Assembly: GCA_037043015.1 (NCBI GenBank)
Contig: CM073329.1
Span: forward strand, 368,448 to 432,447
Reading direction: 5' to 3'
DNA: 64,000 bases
Source of the DNA: Bryum argenteum
Taxonomy: Eukaryota > Streptophyta > Bryopsida > Bryales > Bryaceae
Shown: one piece after another, positions 35,079 to 45,772 of the stretch
Position numbering within the stretch: the first letter of the stretch is position 1
Layout of the letters: each line of letters opens with the position of its first letter
Program-made: the position numbers and the translations under genes
Notes under the pieces: generated by a model
Seen by the model: the letters and a program-made list of their open reading frames with translations, nothing else
Databases searched by the model: none
What the model was told of the DNA's origin: nothing

Positions 35079-35802
35079 TTAACCCTTAAGCGGGCCGAAT
35101 GTTGATTTTCGACATTCTGGATGACACCACGGATGTTTGAACGCTCCCCGCCTTCTCGTCGTCGCGATTTTTCATCCATCGATTTTTGCCCTTTGTGGGT
35201 AAGTGGGGAATGTTTACTCTGGGCTTTACTGCCCTTCCAAATTTTATTTTCACAATTTACAATGGCGATTTTAGTGGCAGAATTCTTGGTTTTTTTAGGA
35301 GTTTTCTTCGTTTCGGTGTGAAGTTTTGCCATTCGGGCATTGAAATGGGGCAGTTGGGCATGGGGGCTAATTTGCAAAAGAAATATTAGTGGAAAGAGGG
35401 ATTTGGGAAGATAAGTCATAATTTGGAAAGAAGTGGGAGGATTAGTGCATAAATGCAACTGTCATGGCGGTTGAGCCATCAATTTCAGCCCCCATCACCA
35501 ATTTGAAGGGCCCAGCCTTAGAGTATTGAACACCATGAACTTATTCAAATTCAAACTTCTTGCCAACATAATTTCTCCATGCCAATCCTATCCGGCATCA
35601 ATACTCTAATGGAAATTTGCATCATATGGTAGCATCCATCAATTCACATTCAAAATTCAAACCACCACAATCACACCTAAGATATCACATCAATCAATGC
35701 CATAATTTTTTAGTTTGAATTTGAATGTACATGAGTTTTCAAACAAACTCCTCCTCATTTGTGTCCAACACACGTTCCTCCTATTTCTATCTAGCACATA
35801 TA

Positions 35803-36185
35803 ATGGAGAGTTCAAAAGAGAGGTTGCTTCATGATGCAAGGGAGGAGTTAGTAAGATGGGCTACAATTGACAAGGGTTTGGGGGAGCAACAAGTGGGTTT
35901 TTTGTTAGAGCTTTTGGATAGAGATGTGTTACTCAATTTGCCATGTTCAAACAAGGTTGAGAAACGTAATACCTCTAAGGGAATTCGTCACCTGTTCTAT
36001 CACCATGTTAGCAATATTTTAGGATGGAAGGAGAGGGTTTGTGAGGGAGATCCATTAGGAATTAGTTCTCTATTATATTCTTTGATTCACAAACGGCCTC
36101 ATCGAACACCATGCCAACAACGAGGAGCACAACACACCAAGTATCAAGGGAGATGGGGGAAGAGGAGACAATCAGCAGCTTCCAG
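35803..36185 (+). CDS. Possible first coding exon inside the piggyBac element, function unknown
   Basis: An open frame from ATG 35803 (MESSKERLLHDAREELVRW) runs 127 codons to a good donor site (CAG, then GTATGC at 36186). It is followed by stop-free but GC-biased sequence if unspliced. An acceptor (CTGCAG, exon from 37190) would join it in frame to a short charged segment ending at about 37300. The composition here is like the transposase exon, not like the GC-rich islands. I recognise no domain. It could be an N-terminal part of the transposase, a second element-encoded protein, or a captured gene piece. Confidence 0.35.
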
Positions 36186-36284
36186 GTATGCTTACATGTC
36201 ACCAAATCTTAGTAGCATAGAATTTCCATGGAAATTGGGTTTCAACGAGTGGGAGGATGGTATCCGGGGTCAACAAGAAAGAAG

Positions 36285-37900
36285 GGCGTCTCATGAGCCG
36301 CTTCCATCGGACAATGCAGAGGAAGAGATCTCGCCCAACAAGTTGTTCCATCGGAGGAACCCGGCCGACCGGCAAGGGGGGGGGCCAATGGAGCGGCGTG
36401 GATCCACCGACAGCAAGAACGACTGCAGCGACTTCGGCGGAGGAGAGAGCGACCAATGGGGCGCGGAGGGGAGCGACCGAGCGAAGCGACCCCCTGAGCG
36501 GAGCGACCCGGCCGACAAAGAGCTTGGAGGGGACCCAATGGGCCGGGGATGGGGGAGGGGCATCGGCGGCGAGCGAACTGAGTCGTCTGCGGAGTCGTTG
36601 GGGACCTCGGCCGACAAAGCAGCTTCGCCGAGGATTTCGGCAACAGGCCCGATCGCGCGACTCTCCGTCTCCACCGACGGGCGCAGCTTGATCTCCACCG
36701 AACAAATCGATCGCACCCAAACCTGTTCGACCTCCACCGACGGCCAAGACAAGACAATGACAAATGGACAACAAGGCCCAACCTCGGTGAGGGTCTCCAC
36801 CGACGGCCCAAGAACCCAAATGACGGGGAGTAACCCGCCACAAAGAACAGAGAGGGAGGATCGGGCCGGGGTCCTAGACAAGCAACGGCGTTCAAAGATC
36901 CAAATACGCACCAATCTCATGGACCCGCAACGGCCGTCATGTCATAACCGCCACAAGAGATTATCGAGCCTCTAGAAGTTAGAGTATTGCAAAGGCAACG
37001 ATAGATCCAGAAAGTGAAATTGGAGACGAAGAAGAGGAAGGATTGATTTGGTGGGTTAGGGGAACGACTACTAGCGATTTTGTGTGTCCAATGTCGTGAA
37101 GATTGATATATGTGGTGCAAATGAACAATGAAACTAAGCAAGTGCCATTTGGTGAGATTGCTCCCATCTTTGCTCACACCATACTGCAGGAAACACAGGA
37201 AGAAGAATGCTTGGGGGAACCTGAAGAACCAGGGCTTGATTCAAAGCGATTTAGAAGATGAGAGAAAGAGAGAAGAACTCGGAATTCTTACTCCTAAATG
37301 ATGACCTCGGCGGGGCGGGAGTCCCGCTCGGCGGCGACCGCGCTCCATCGCAGGAATTTCGGAGACCAACGGTCACCAAGACTACTCCCGGCCAGCCCGG
37401 CCGGCCCGGTCATTGGACCAAGCAATGGGCGCTGGAGGGCGAGACCCGCAAAGCCGGCCCGGTCATCCGACCCGGCAAGCGCTGAGGGAGGGCGCTGACT
37501 CGGCCAGCCGGCCCGGTCATCCGAAACCAACCCGGCGCGCCGGAGGACTACGACCGGCCAAAGCGGCCGGTCATCCGGCCACCCACCGAGGCGATGTTGG
37601 CTACGACCGGCCACCAGCGACTGCAACGACTCCGTGAGCGTGGCCAAGCCAGGTCGATGATTTTTTTGGATGGTGCTTGGGTGTTGGGCCCTCGGTGGGC
37701 CAAAGAATCGGGCGAGCTCAGGAGGGTTCGGCCCTCCACGCACCTCGGCGTGGTTGGGGGGGTCGACCTCGCTTCAACTCGACGGATGCTATTGGAGTGG
37801 AAGGTATGGGGAGAGGGACCCGCCAGCCCGAGCCCATTGTGGGCCACAATCAAGTCTTCCATGCGAGAGAGCCCGTTGTCGGGCACACCCCGTATCACAT
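36285..37900. other. GC-rich low-complexity islands inside the piggyBac element
   Basis: Two blocks (about 36285-36960 and 37300-37900) are strongly GC-rich in AT-rich surroundings and full of short imperfect repeats: TCTCCACCGACGG about four times in the first, CCGGCCCGGTCATCCG about four times in the second. Open frames of 140-220 codons occur in most of the six frames, as expected from stop-poor GC-rich DNA, so none is called a gene. They may be intronic, subterminal-like repeats, or part of a fast-evolving disordered N-terminus. Confidence 0.45.
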
Positions 37901-37975
37901 TCGAGTTTTGATCATACAAGGGTAAGTGGGCACATGGAAGGGGCGGGAGGAAGGGGTGTAGGAAGGGGACTAACT

Positions 37976-38248
37976 AATTGGGATGTTGGTCTAAGTTTCA
38001 AGGAATGCTTTGAAGACAAATATTGGGGGAAATTTCGATCAACTTACACTCATGATAAAGTTGTTTTCACCGGACCTAGTGAGGGTCCTCCACGTGTTTT
38101 TAGGAAAATCTCTCCCGTGTTAGACTTGTTCCACAAATTCTTCACTAGGAAGACTTTGAGGAAAATAATGAGAGAATCTAACCGGTATGCCGCTTCTATT
38201 GACCCGACCACGGGAATGACTAGGGGCCAAAAGATTGGTGGAGTTTGA
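37976..38248 (+). CDS. piggyBac transposase, N-terminal part
   Basis: The frame reads NWDVGLSFKECFEDKYWG, then ISPVLDLFHKFFTRKTLRKI and MRESNRYAA. This matches the region just before the piggyBac catalytic core, where the family usually has P-x-D-x-F-x-x-FF and E-T-N-x-YA. It reaches a stop at 38246-38248, while the catalytic frame is open from 38220 in the +1 position. The two therefore overlap and a one-base shift (or an unrecognised short intron) separates them. The upstream limit is uncertain: GTAAGT at 37922 and a CTAAG before 38000 could be splice sites. The shift lies near GGGGCCAAAA, a place prone to sequencing error. Confidence 0.6.
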   Translation, partial: NWDVGLSFKECFEDKYWGKFRSTYTHDKVVFTGPSEGPPRVFRKISPVLDLFHKFFTRKTLRKIMRESNRYAASIDPTTGMTRGQKIGGV

Positions 38249-39569
38249 CCGTGCGGAGTTGGAGGCATGGTTGGGCATTAGTATACTAATGGGGTTAAAA
38301 ATTTTACCTAACCGTAGATGCTATTGGAAAAGTAGCGAGAAATTTTTCTATTGTCATACTATTGCTAACACTATGAGCATGAAGAGGTATGAGGCTATAA
38401 CGAAGTGTTTACATATTCATGATGATTCCATGGCCCCCACGGATAGAAATGACCCTAACTTTGAGAAATTAGTGAAGTTGAGGTGGCTAATTGAGGAGGT
38501 GAGGCACCAATGTGTGTCAAACTGGAATCTTGGTCAATACGTAACCGTTGATGAGCTAATGGTGAGATACAAGGGAATCTACGGCCATGGCATGAAGCAA
38601 TACATGCCTAACAAGCCGGTAAAATTTGGATTCAAGATTTGGGCGGCCGCAAATTCGAAATCCAAGTATCTTTACAACTTCCAAGTCTACACAGGGGCGG
38701 ATTTGAAGAAAAATCTTCGAACGGCGAAACCGGGGGAGGCAAAAACGGGGTACGAAGTGGTGATGGGATTGATGGACGGATTGCATGGGCGTGGCCACGT
38801 GGTCGTCACCGACAACTTCTTCACTTCACCGAAACTCTTCGTCGATTTGCACTCCTTGGGCACATACGCCACGGGCACCGTGCGTTCCAACCGGATTGGT
38901 TTGCCGAGCGACTTGGTGGACAAGCGGAGATGGGTGAAGCAACCCCAAGGGAGCTCCGATTGGCACATGCATTGCACCGGTACGTTATGTTTTCTTGTTT
39001 GGGTAGATAAAAAACCGGTGCTTTTATTGTCAACCCATGCGGAGCCGTTGTCACCGGATCCGGAGGTGCCTCTCACGGTGCCCCGTTATACTCGTGGGAG
39101 GACGGAGCACATACCCACCTCTCCTATCCACTTGGAGTACACCCGCATGATGCGGGGTGTGGATGTGAGTGACCAACTCCGGGGAGTCTACACGGCCTTA
39201 TCCAAGACCCACAAATGGTGGCATAGGATATTCATGTTTTTGGTAGATTTATCAATTACGAATGCATGGATCATTCACAAGCGGGAGAGTTTGGATTTGG
39301 GGCTTGGTGCTATGAACCATTTAGACTTTGTTACGGCATTGGCATTCTCTCTCATGGAGAATTGGCGGCGGGACCGGATGGGCGTGGTCTCTCTATGCAC
39401 TTATACCCCGGGCACTCATGGGCTTGAGAAGGTTCCCCGAGCTAGACACCAATGTGCCACGTGCAAAGACAAAAAAAAACTTACAAATTATGTTTGCAAG
39501 GATTGTGGTGGTGCATGGTATCACATGGGGGATTGTTTCAAGAAGTCACACTTTGTACTCCGAAGGTAG
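38235..39569 (+). CDS. piggyBac transposase, catalytic core and C-terminal zinc domain
   Basis: The coordinates follow the open frame from 38235 (a TTG, not a real start) to the stop at 39567-39569: 444 codons without a break. Piggybac landmarks are all present: AELEAWLGISILMGLKILP (residues 8-25), TVDELMVRYKG with D106, VVTDNFFTS with D193, and RGVDVSDQL with D310 and D313. These correspond to the D268/D346/D447/D450 set of the insect enzyme. The C-terminus has CATC (407-410), CKDC (421-424) and H430, C434 and H439, the cross-brace Cys/His domain that binds the transposon ends. The enzyme excises and inserts at TTAA without leaving a scar. Its true N-terminus lies upstream in the next frame. 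Confidence 0.93.
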   Translation: MVEFDRAELEAWLGISILMGLKILPNRRCYWKSSEKFFYCHTIANTMSMKRYEAITKCLHIHDDSMAPTDRNDPNFEKLVKLRWLIEEVRHQCVSNWNLGQYVTVDELMVRYKGIYGHGMKQYMPNKPVKFGFKIWAAANSKSKYLYNFQVYTGADLKKNLRTAKPGEAKTGYEVVMGLMDGLHGRGHVVVTDNFFTSPKLFVDLHSLGTYATGTVRSNRIGLPSDLVDKRRWVKQPQGSSDWHMHCTGTLCFLVWVDKKPVLLLSTHAEPLSPDPEVPLTVPRYTRGRTEHIPTSPIHLEYTRMMRGVDVSDQLRGVYTALSKTHKWWHRIFMFLVDLSITNAWIIHKRESLDLGLGAMNHLDFVTALAFSLMENWRRDRMGVVSLCTYTPGTHGLEKVPRARHQCATCKDKKKLTNYVCKDCGGAWYHMGDCFKKSHFVLRR

Positions 39570-40739
39570 TGGGTTATTCATCTAAATGTAAGATCCCATT
39601 TCTTCCATCTTCTTTTGTTTATATTTGGCTTGTCTTATTTTTAATCTTTTTAGCTATGATTTTAGAATATCAATGAACTATACCAATGTGTTTTTTTTAT
39701 CGATTGAAATACTCCAGGGACTCATGCTTTGCAAGTCCAGGGACTCCCATGCGAGAGAGCACCAGGAATTCCAGCGTGGCGAGGCATGGGGGGGGGGGGA
39801 ATTTAGTAGCGACATTTGTTTTGCCAGCATGATGGCGGGGCATCGGGTCAGCGGCAAGGTGGGGGGGGGGGGTGATCACAACCTCAGCCCATTCCAGTGA
39901 CAGGCGGACGACCAGCAGCGGGCTTCGTGGCAGCTGCCGGCCCGACCCCTTCCACAACGGCAGGCTTCCTGCCAGCTGCCGGCCCGACCCGAGCGGAGCG
40001 CCCCATCACGGAGCATCGACGGCTCATAACGCTCCTCCTCTTCTGTAATCCAGCGGCCGGGGATGGGTGTGGCGGGGCATCAGATCAGCCCTTTTGGGGT
40101 TTGGTCCAAACCGTTTCTAAACCTGACAGCCCTATTAGATGGTGGCAGACACCTTTATCCGGAAGGACAGATTTTATAGTCTCTTTTAGCTATCCTCCCA
40201 TTATTTTTGTGTTTTGTGTGTTCTTCTTTCCAATCTATCTTTATAAAAGGCTGCCCCCTCTTACACCAACTCTTGTCCACGGAGGACAAAAGCGTGGGTG
40301 GGCAGCCTTGAAACACTATTGAGAAATAGCTCTTTCCTCAACCCACATGCGTTTCAAATAGTACTATGTGCAAATGGAGCTCACAATTATGTTTTTTTTT
40401 TTGGAATAGCTCCTTTGCTTCATGCCGGATATTATTGTACTTGACCAAATTTGATTTTGAGGGAATTCTTGATACGACTTTTCACTCCAAAGTCTAAACT
40501 TGGTGACTGCCCCACTATTTTCAGCCCCCCATTTTTGCCTTCAATCATGTGGATGAAGTACCCCCCCAACTCCAAATGGCATGAAACTTGGCATTTCAAC
40601 TATTTACAAAAGGGAGAAGAAGATCCTACGGTTAGAATTTAAATTTACTGCCTCTCTTTTCTTTTAACGACCTTGACATTTTTTCACAAATTGGACCCCT
40701 CTCCAACTGCCCCGATGGATTGAAACGTTTAGGGGTTAA

Positions 40740-42932
40740 AGGTAAAAGCTCACTGTTTGGATCTTCCATGCAATTATTATTCACATGCCTTTTTTATTGT
40801 TAAAGACTTGCCTTTGTGTTTGAATTTCAGGAGTTCTCCATGTGAGAAATCAAGCATTTCCTTAGATATTATAGGTTGTATGAGGGTAAAAATTGCATGG
40901 ACATATTCCTAGCTCACTTAGGAACAAGAATGTAAAGAGCCTTATACCAAATTTGCTACCAGAATGGTTTATTGGGTCCTCAAAGTACTATTTACCCTAT
41001 TTCCAACAAGCGGAAAAAACTTGTTTTCCAACTTTTAATATTGTGATTTCACAATTGGTGAGGAATTCTAATTTAAAATTTGGCATACATATGCACATAC
41101 AAGTTAAGTAGTAGATCTTCCGTTTATATACTCAAAAATACATCAAAGTTGAAATTTTTCACTTTGCATTGAAGTGGGCACGTTTTAAGGTTTTTTTTTA
41201 GTTTTGAGGCCTTTCAATTTTTGGGGTTAAATAGATCAAAACTCTAAAAAGCAGTAGAAATTACACTTTTTATTATTTGTACTTGAATTTAATACGATTG
41301 ACTAAAATTACATGTTATATGATGAAATAGAAAAGACCACTAATAACTCAAGAAGAATATTGTAATTTTTTTCTAAAAGTAATTTCCTAACACTAAGCTG
41401 ACCTTGCCCCATTTGTGTTTGAAGGCTTGGTGTGAACACTATATGATTCCAAACAAGGTCATGCAAGTTGGATGTGATTTCTCACTCACCAATTAAAAAA
41501 TAAAAAATAAAAAATAAAAAATAAAAAAAATAAAATTAAAAAAAAAATTACTTTTAGCCAGGTACACCTCCTCAAGACTCGGAACTGACAATAATATGGT
41601 TGGTTGGGCTCTTAGGAGTTGACTTCTTAAGATCCTCAACCCCTAGACGTGCTGAATGTCGAAAATACATTTTGGATCGAAGGAAGCAACTTTGAAGAGC
41701 CATGGCTTCTTCATCCAAAGTCCGGTTTGGATAAAAGTACTAGAATGAGGTCTAAAATCAAGTCTAGTTTGTGTGATAAAAATTGCAGACCTATACAACA
41801 AAGTATGAAATTATGGCAAGCATTTTAGTGAAGAATGCTCTTGTTTATGGAGCATGTTTCGTTTGTTCGTTTGGTTGGACTCTAATTTGAGTCTATTTAT
41901 AATGGTTGAAATGTTTTGATAGTTTGAGCCAAGAATTTTTTTTTGATGAATTTTGTTGAGTTGGGTGTGAATGAAATAAAGGTGAAGATCTTTCTACTTG
42001 GTGATCATTTTGTCAGATAGTCACCAAACTCATGAACAAGTGCCAATCTAATTAACTAAAGATTTTTGTTTGGCCATTTCTAACGAAGCTAAGTTCCAAA
42101 TCAATTGCGCAATCCCTTTTACCTTAATGGCATTTATTTATACATCATTGTTTGGGTTTGTAATTTACCATACAAATTAGACTTGATTTGGGAGCCTATC
42201 CTCAAGTAATTTTGTCAAGAAGGGACTTGAGATGAAGAAATCATGTCTCTTCATAGTTTCACTCTTTCATGTGAAATGTCATTTTTCAACACTAGGGATG
42301 TTTGGGGATCAAGAATAACAAGACACTTTCAATCATGAGACACTTCGACATTATGACATTTTCCTTGTTTCTTAAAGGTGCTGTATTGAAAGAGGTTGAA
42401 TCGTAATGCTTAGTTTTAGCTTGATCAAGCCTAAAATGAAAAACGATACTTTCCCGTTGTATAGGAGTCTACGAGTAGGAGACCCTCAGATTAAGCTCAA
42501 AGTATAGGTAATTAACTTATTTCTTTGAAAACTTTGATGTTGACTCCCATTCCATAGCCTCTTGAAAACACAAAAAATACAAGACAATGTCAAACCACTT
42601 AAACAAATATTTATTATCATTGAAGTTAAATTTTAGCAGACTTTCAATAGTTGGTCTCGTAAACCAAACCAAGTTTTTCGAGATGTAGTATATACGGACC
42701 CAAAATTCACAGTTAGTGAGAAATTTTACTCTTAAAATTACAAAAAAAGTAGCTATGGTACCAGAATTAGTGGAGTTGGTGATACTGTCCAACACACCAG
42801 CAAACACGGAACAATTTTGATAAAGAAGATTCTAGCCTTATTACATTGATTTTTATTCATTTTAACACTTACAAGAGCACACATTGTTGTATCTGTTGTC
42901 TTTTGTAGATTTCTGTTGTAAATTCACTACAA
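40740..42932. other. Repeat-derived AT-rich DNA between elements
   Basis: About 40740-41227 is a relative of 9660-10510 and ends GGGGTTAA at 41221-41228. About 41637 (CCCCTAGACGTGC) starts DNA related to the 7122-8054, 24276-25072 and 55349-56320 family, but no right end was found. No gene. Confidence 0.45.
41492..41550. repeat. AT-rich low-complexity run (TAAAAAA units)
   Basis: Repeated TAAAAAA units form a simple A-rich tract of about 60 bp. No further signal. Confidence 0.85.
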
Positions 42933-42936
42933 TTAA

Positions 42937-43892
42937 CCCCTAAAAATCCAGGAAAACCGATTTGGTATTCTGAGATTTCGGGCAGCTCATTTTAAGCATT
43001 TAAATTGATATTTTTGCCTAAGATTTTTATTAGATGCTCCCCATACAGTGATGTGTATGTGGTAAAATTTTCAAAGTCAAATTTTAATTTTATAACCTTC
43101 ACTTAGAAATTTTAGGTTTCAAGTCCAAAACGGGCAGTTTAAAAAAATAAAATAAAAAAAAATAAATAAATAAATATATATAATAATTTATTTTTTTTTA
43201 GAAATATGTTCATTACCAAATTACTATTCAAATTCCAAAGTATTCGAAGTCAAAAAGTTTACCAACTTTACAAGGGCAACCTCCAAAACTTTCAAAAACA
43301 ATCTTCACAATTTCTAGTAATTTTACAATTTTTTCTTTCAAAAATTGCCAAAATTCGAGATTTTGGATTTTTTCCAAGATTTTTTTTTTTCAAAATTCAC
43401 ATTATCATAAATGCAACTTCTCACCGTCGAGATTTTTCTCAAACTAAATATATCATACGTGGTGCTTGTTTTACTATATGGTTGTTACTAGACCTTCTTT
43501 CATAAAATATTTTACATTAAGGTCAAAAAGTGGAATTGGTCTCTAAAATTTTGCATGAGCATACCCAACTTGATTACCTACATGAAAAAAAATGAGGGAA
43601 AAATATTTGGAATAACAATCATCAAGTTGCCCTTGGCACCATTTAGACAATGCCCTCTCGCGCGGCAAAAAAAAAAGTGTTGGTCAAACTTTGATTGTTA
43701 CGATCTCACAAATGACAAACATCCAACGGTTGAAATTTTGACCAGTCCTTTGTATACAAGTTAGGTACAAGATCTTATGGTTCAAAGTCTAAAATCGGAA
43801 AAAAAATTTCTCCATTTCCCCATTGCCCAACGAAGGTGAAAAATGGCAGTATTTGGTTCTGGAGGTCGAGGAAACCCCTGGATTTTTAGGGT
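42937..43892 (+). mobile_element. 0.96-kb piggyBac-type MITE (family 1)
   Basis: TTAA at 42933-42936, left end CCCCTAAAAATCCAGG, right end complement CCCTAAAAATCCAGG followed by TTAA at 43893-43896 (one terminal base changed). It has private differences from 28991-29915, for example an expanded AT tract near 43143-43200. It sits inside one unit of a 40-bp tandem repeat, which preserves the pre-insertion sequence (see findings). Confidence 0.9.
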
Positions 43893-44035
43893 TTAAATCT
43901 CAAAAAACTAAAATATTGTAAATTCACTACAATTAAGTCTCAAAAAACTAAAATATTGTAAATTCACTACAATTAAGTTTCAAAAAACTAAAGTAGCCTC
44001 TGGTAGTAATTCATGTGGCCCTAGATATCTGTTAA
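43893..44035. repeat. 40-bp tandem repeat and unique flank, first copy
   Basis: Units of ATTAAGTCTCAAAAAACTAA plus AATATTGTAAATTCACTACA run through about 44000, followed by AGTAGCCTCTGGTAGTAATT to GATATCTGTTAA. The whole block is repeated at 44958-45103, showing a tandem duplication that includes an element. Confidence 0.9.
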
Positions 44036-44957
44036 CCCCTAAAAATCCAGGAAAGCTGATTCGGTTTTCTGAGATTTCGGGCAGCTCATTTTAAGCATTT
44101 AAACTGATATTTTTGCCTAAGATTTTTATTGGGTGCTCCACATGCAGTAATGTGTATGTGGTAAAATTTTCAAAGTCAAATTTTAATTTTATAACCTTCA
44201 TCTAGAAATTTTAGGTTTCAAGTCCAAATCGGGCAGTTTAAAATAATTTTTTTTAATTTTTTTTTTTTTAGAAATATGTTCATTACCAAATTACTATTCA
44301 AATTCCAATGTGTCCGAAGTCAAAAAGTTTACCAATTTTACAAGGGCAGCCTCCAAAACTTTCAAAAACAATCTTCACAATTTCTAGTAATTTTACAATT
44401 TTTCTTTCAAAAATTGCCAAAATTCGAGATTTTGGATTTTTTCCAAGATTTTTTTCAAAATTCACATTATCATAAATGCACCTTCTCACCGTCGAGATTT
44501 TTCTCAAACTAAATATATCATACGTGGTGCTTGTTTTACTATATGGTTGTTTTTAGACCTTCTTTCATAAAATATTTTACATTAAGGTCAAAAAGTGGAA
44601 TTGGTCTCTAAAATTTTGCATGAGCATACCCAACTTGATTACCTACATGAAAAAAAATGAGGGAAAAATATTTGGAATAACAATCATCAAGTTGCCCTTG
44701 GCACCATTTAGACAATGCCTCTCACGCAGCGGCAAAAAAAAGTGTTGGTCAAACTTTGATTGTTACGATCTCACAAATGACAAACATCCAACGGTTGAAA
44801 TTTTGACCAGTCCTTTGTATACAAGTTAGGTACAAGATCTTATGGTTCAAAGTCTAAAATCGGAAAAAAAATTTCTCCATTTCCCCATTGCCCAACGAAG
44901 GTGAAAAATGGCAGTATTTGGTTCTGGAGGTCGAGGAAACCCCTGGATTTTTAGGGT
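44036..44957 (+). mobile_element. 0.92-kb piggyBac-type MITE (family 1), mosaic copy
   Basis: TTAA at 44032-44035 and 44958-44961. The left part up to roughly 44600 matches 28991-29915 almost base for base (GGGTGCTCCACATGCAGTAA, TTTTTAGACC). The right part carries the private variants of 42937-43892 (ATACCCAACTTGATTACC, GGCAGTATTTGG, AGGGTTTAAATC). It is therefore a recombinant between two family members. Confidence 0.9.
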
Positions 44958-45103
44958 TTAAATCTCAAAAAACTAAAATATTGTAAATTCACTACAATTA
45001 AGTCTCAAAAAACTAAAATATTGTAAATTCACTACAATTAAGTTTCAAAAAACTAAAGTAGCCTCTGGTAGTAATTCATGTGGCCCTAGATATCTGTTAA
45101 AAC
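44958..45103. repeat. 40-bp tandem repeat and unique flank, second copy
   Basis: Essentially identical to 43893-44035, ending at GATATCTGTTAA, but followed here by AACTAGAC with no element at the TTAA. This is the unoccupied version of the junction that holds an element at 44036. Confidence 0.9.
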
Positions 45104-45772
45104 TAGACTTTGGTAAATGAGTAGTAGTATACATCAACACCATTCATGTTCTACAAGCTTTCTACATATTGTTTGTGAAACTTTTTACACAGTTCATAAT
45201 TTGACACCTTGGGGGTTACATGCAAAAGTGCAGGCATAGATTTTTATGAAAAGCAAGTGTGGACGAAGACATTCTTGAGGACAGATATCAACGTTGAAAG
45301 GAATTGGTTGGTAGTGTTTGAAACATCAGAAAAAGCCATTTCATGGGCATGTTTCATTAGAAATCGGATTTGGAACCACCACACGAAACAATTTCAGCAG
45401 ACCAGCCAACATAGTCCAGTAGTCTACGATTATTCATGGTAGAGATTACATAGTACATCGTAAAATATTCTGCTAGATTCTTAGATACCGATAATAGGAG
45501 CTTCTGCACGGCTGAATACCCACTCAGGCCTTATCCATGCCATACATAAAGCCAGCAAATCCGAATTGGCAAATGTGCAAGAACTCTACAAGTTGATAGC
45601 ATATGAACAGAAAAAGCACAAGAACACAAGCCTAGAAGGCAGCAATGCCCAGGTAATGAAGGAAGGTAGGTTTTATACACCCAAATTTACAATTATTCAC
45701 AGGAGTACCGGTCTTCGCACACAAAAATAACACAAGTAGGTCCCTCTTCCACTAGCACTAGCGTACGATGCT
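45104..45772 (-). other. 3' flank of homogentisate dioxygenase
   Basis: Downstream of the stop codon at 45775-45773. It probably includes the 3' UTR. The plus-strand frame at 45209-45442 has no recognisable domain. No polyadenylation signal could be assigned with confidence. Confidence 0.4.

Larger units (their letters stand above)
35083..40735 (+). mobile_element. 5.65-kb piggyBac-superfamily transposon, candidate autonomous element
   Basis: TTAA at 35079-35082 and 40736-40739 flank ends CCCTTAAGCG and (complement) CCCCTAAACG, the same short termini as the family-2 mini-elements. Just inside the left end is a palindrome, GAATGTTGATTTTCGACATTC in outline. The element carries a piggyBac transposase core near its right part (38235-39569), upstream coding pieces from 35803, and two GC-rich low-complexity islands (about 36285-36960 and 37300-37900). 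A third island (39780-40080) has repeated GCAGCTGCCGGCCCGACC. The boundary call is inferred from TTAA plus matching termini around a transposase. The element is larger than typical (2.5-4 kb), so other insertions inside it are possible. Confidence 0.7.

Noticed and set aside
36199-36920. Three long minus-strand frames (209-217 codons)
   Set aside because: They overlap each other in a GC-rich repeat island where stop codons are rare by composition, and they show no domain.
43206-44829. Recurrent 69-99 codon frames inside family-1 MITEs
   Set aside because: They recur only because the elements are copies. Indels between copies are not in multiples of three and no domain is present.
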